From Alphaproteobacteria bacterium (GTDB taxonomy: Bacteria > Pseudomonadota > Alphaproteobacteria > Rhodobacterales > Rhodobacteraceae), in assembly GCA_003695135.1 (NCBI GenBank), contig RFIR01000439.1, positions 1-5,946 on the forward strand: a DNA stretch of 5,946 bases, in the 5' to 3' direction. Position 1 is the first letter of the stretch. Each line of letters starts with the position of its first letter. The position numbers and the translations under genes were made by a program. The notes under the pieces are model-generated. The model made no database searches. It was not told the DNA's origin and saw only the letters and a program-made list of their open reading frames with translations. This document shows positions 5,572-5,946 of this stretch, piece after piece.

Positions 5572-5946
5572 ATGTGAGCGTTAATCATTAATTTTTTTGC
5601 GGTTTTGTTTGTTTTGTCAGCCACTTCATCAGGTTCGGCTGAAGAAAGTCTTACCGAAAAAGAAGCGATCAAATTGTTATCTGACCTGTATAAATGTAAG
5701 ACAATTCTTGAGATCGGCGTGACAGAAATTAGCGTGTTAGTAGAGGGCCAAAAAATGAACGTGTTTGGAGGTGTTAAGGCTCCGCCGCCAACAGCTGTTA
5801 AAACTCAATCTGACAAACTATTAATCGACCTAAAAGAAGCTATATATAGTGGTGAATTGAGTATTATTAATAGTTTTATATTTAAGCATAATATAGGTCT
5901 GAATTCCAATGACTTGCGAGGTTTAACGTTATTGAAAAAAAATAGC
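5572..5946 (+). CDS. A+T-rich exported protein of unknown function, in-frame TGA at codon 2, 3' end outside the window
   Basis: After ATG 5572 the second codon is TGA (5575-5577). From 5578 the same frame is open for 123 codons to the window edge. It first encodes a hydrophobic stretch, INFFAVLFVLSATSSGSA, ending in a signal-peptidase-like S-G-S-A site before EESLTEKEAIKLL. The mature part is rich in Lys, Glu, Ile and Leu, contains a proline triplet (KAPPPT) and matches no family I recognise. The promoter and ribosome-binding site point exactly at ATG 5572. The simplest reading is a nonsense change at codon 2 (for example from TGG) or a sequencing error. Other readings are initiation at a non-standard ATC/ATT (5584/5587), at TTG 5605, which would trim the signal, or at ATG 5755, which would lose it. 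G+C is about 35% against about 70% upstream, suggesting horizontal origin. An open frame this long in AT-rich DNA supports coding; whether the gene works is unsettled. Confidence 0.6.

Noticed and set aside
5574..5591. GTG-initiated five-codon frame (GTG AGC GTT AAT CAT TAA) as the true start of the last gene
   Set aside because: It stops before reaching the signal-peptide frame and would need a +1 shift within 15 bases. A codon-2 stop change explains the data with one substitution.
5469..5672. Minus-strand 67-codon open frame
   Set aside because: It runs antisense through the promoter, ribosome-binding site and signal peptide of the last gene, and has no features of its own.

Overview
The first 4.9 kb is about 70% G+C in its coding parts. 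It carries metabolic genes typical of an alphaproteobacterium, most likely a Rhodobacterales/Paracoccus-like organism; this rests on base composition and protein style only, since no marker gene is present. From about position 5240 the composition falls to about 46% G+C, then to about 35% in the last gene. The right edge therefore looks like the start of a differently derived, possibly transferred, segment.

Layout. Positions 2-433 hold the C-terminal end of a GcvT-type (dimethylglycine/sarcosine dehydrogenase-like) oxidoreductase that begins outside the window. It overlaps by 4 bases (ATGA) a complete class III PLP-dependent aminotransferase (430-1746). Positions 1747-2354 are non-coding and rich in inverted repeats: a fold-back structure with two perfect 18-bp arm blocks, a 214-bp element bounded by 17/20-identical terminal inverted repeats, and a second pair of similar ends further right. 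A promoter then precedes a complete tRNA-Gly(CCC) (2355-2428). Only 11 bases later a ten-helix DMT/EamA transporter begins (2440-3366), followed on the same strand by a radical SAM enzyme with a cysteine-rich C-terminus (3476-4429). A small four-helix membrane protein of unknown function lies convergently on the minus strand (4452-4913), with a recognisable promoter and ribosome-binding site. About 600 bases without a convincing gene follow. The window ends in an A+T-rich exported-protein gene that stays open to the edge (5572-5946).

How the parts fit. The oxidoreductase and aminotransferase almost certainly form one operon. A reasonable but unproven scheme is oxidative N-demethylation of an N-methylated amino acid, followed by transamination of the primary amine that is released. 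The transporter lies so close to the tRNA that the two probably share a transcript. The radical SAM enzyme may belong to that unit, after a 109-base gap, but no substrate can be assigned.

Most worth checking: (1) the last gene has a strong promoter, a strong ribosome-binding site and an ATG, but its second codon is TGA, after which the frame encodes a clean signal peptide and is open for 123 codons; (2) the nested inverted-repeat element in the 1.75-2.2 kb gap; (3) the tRNA-transporter junction; (4) the unassigned radical SAM enzyme. No CRISPR array, complete insertion sequence or recognisable defence system was found.
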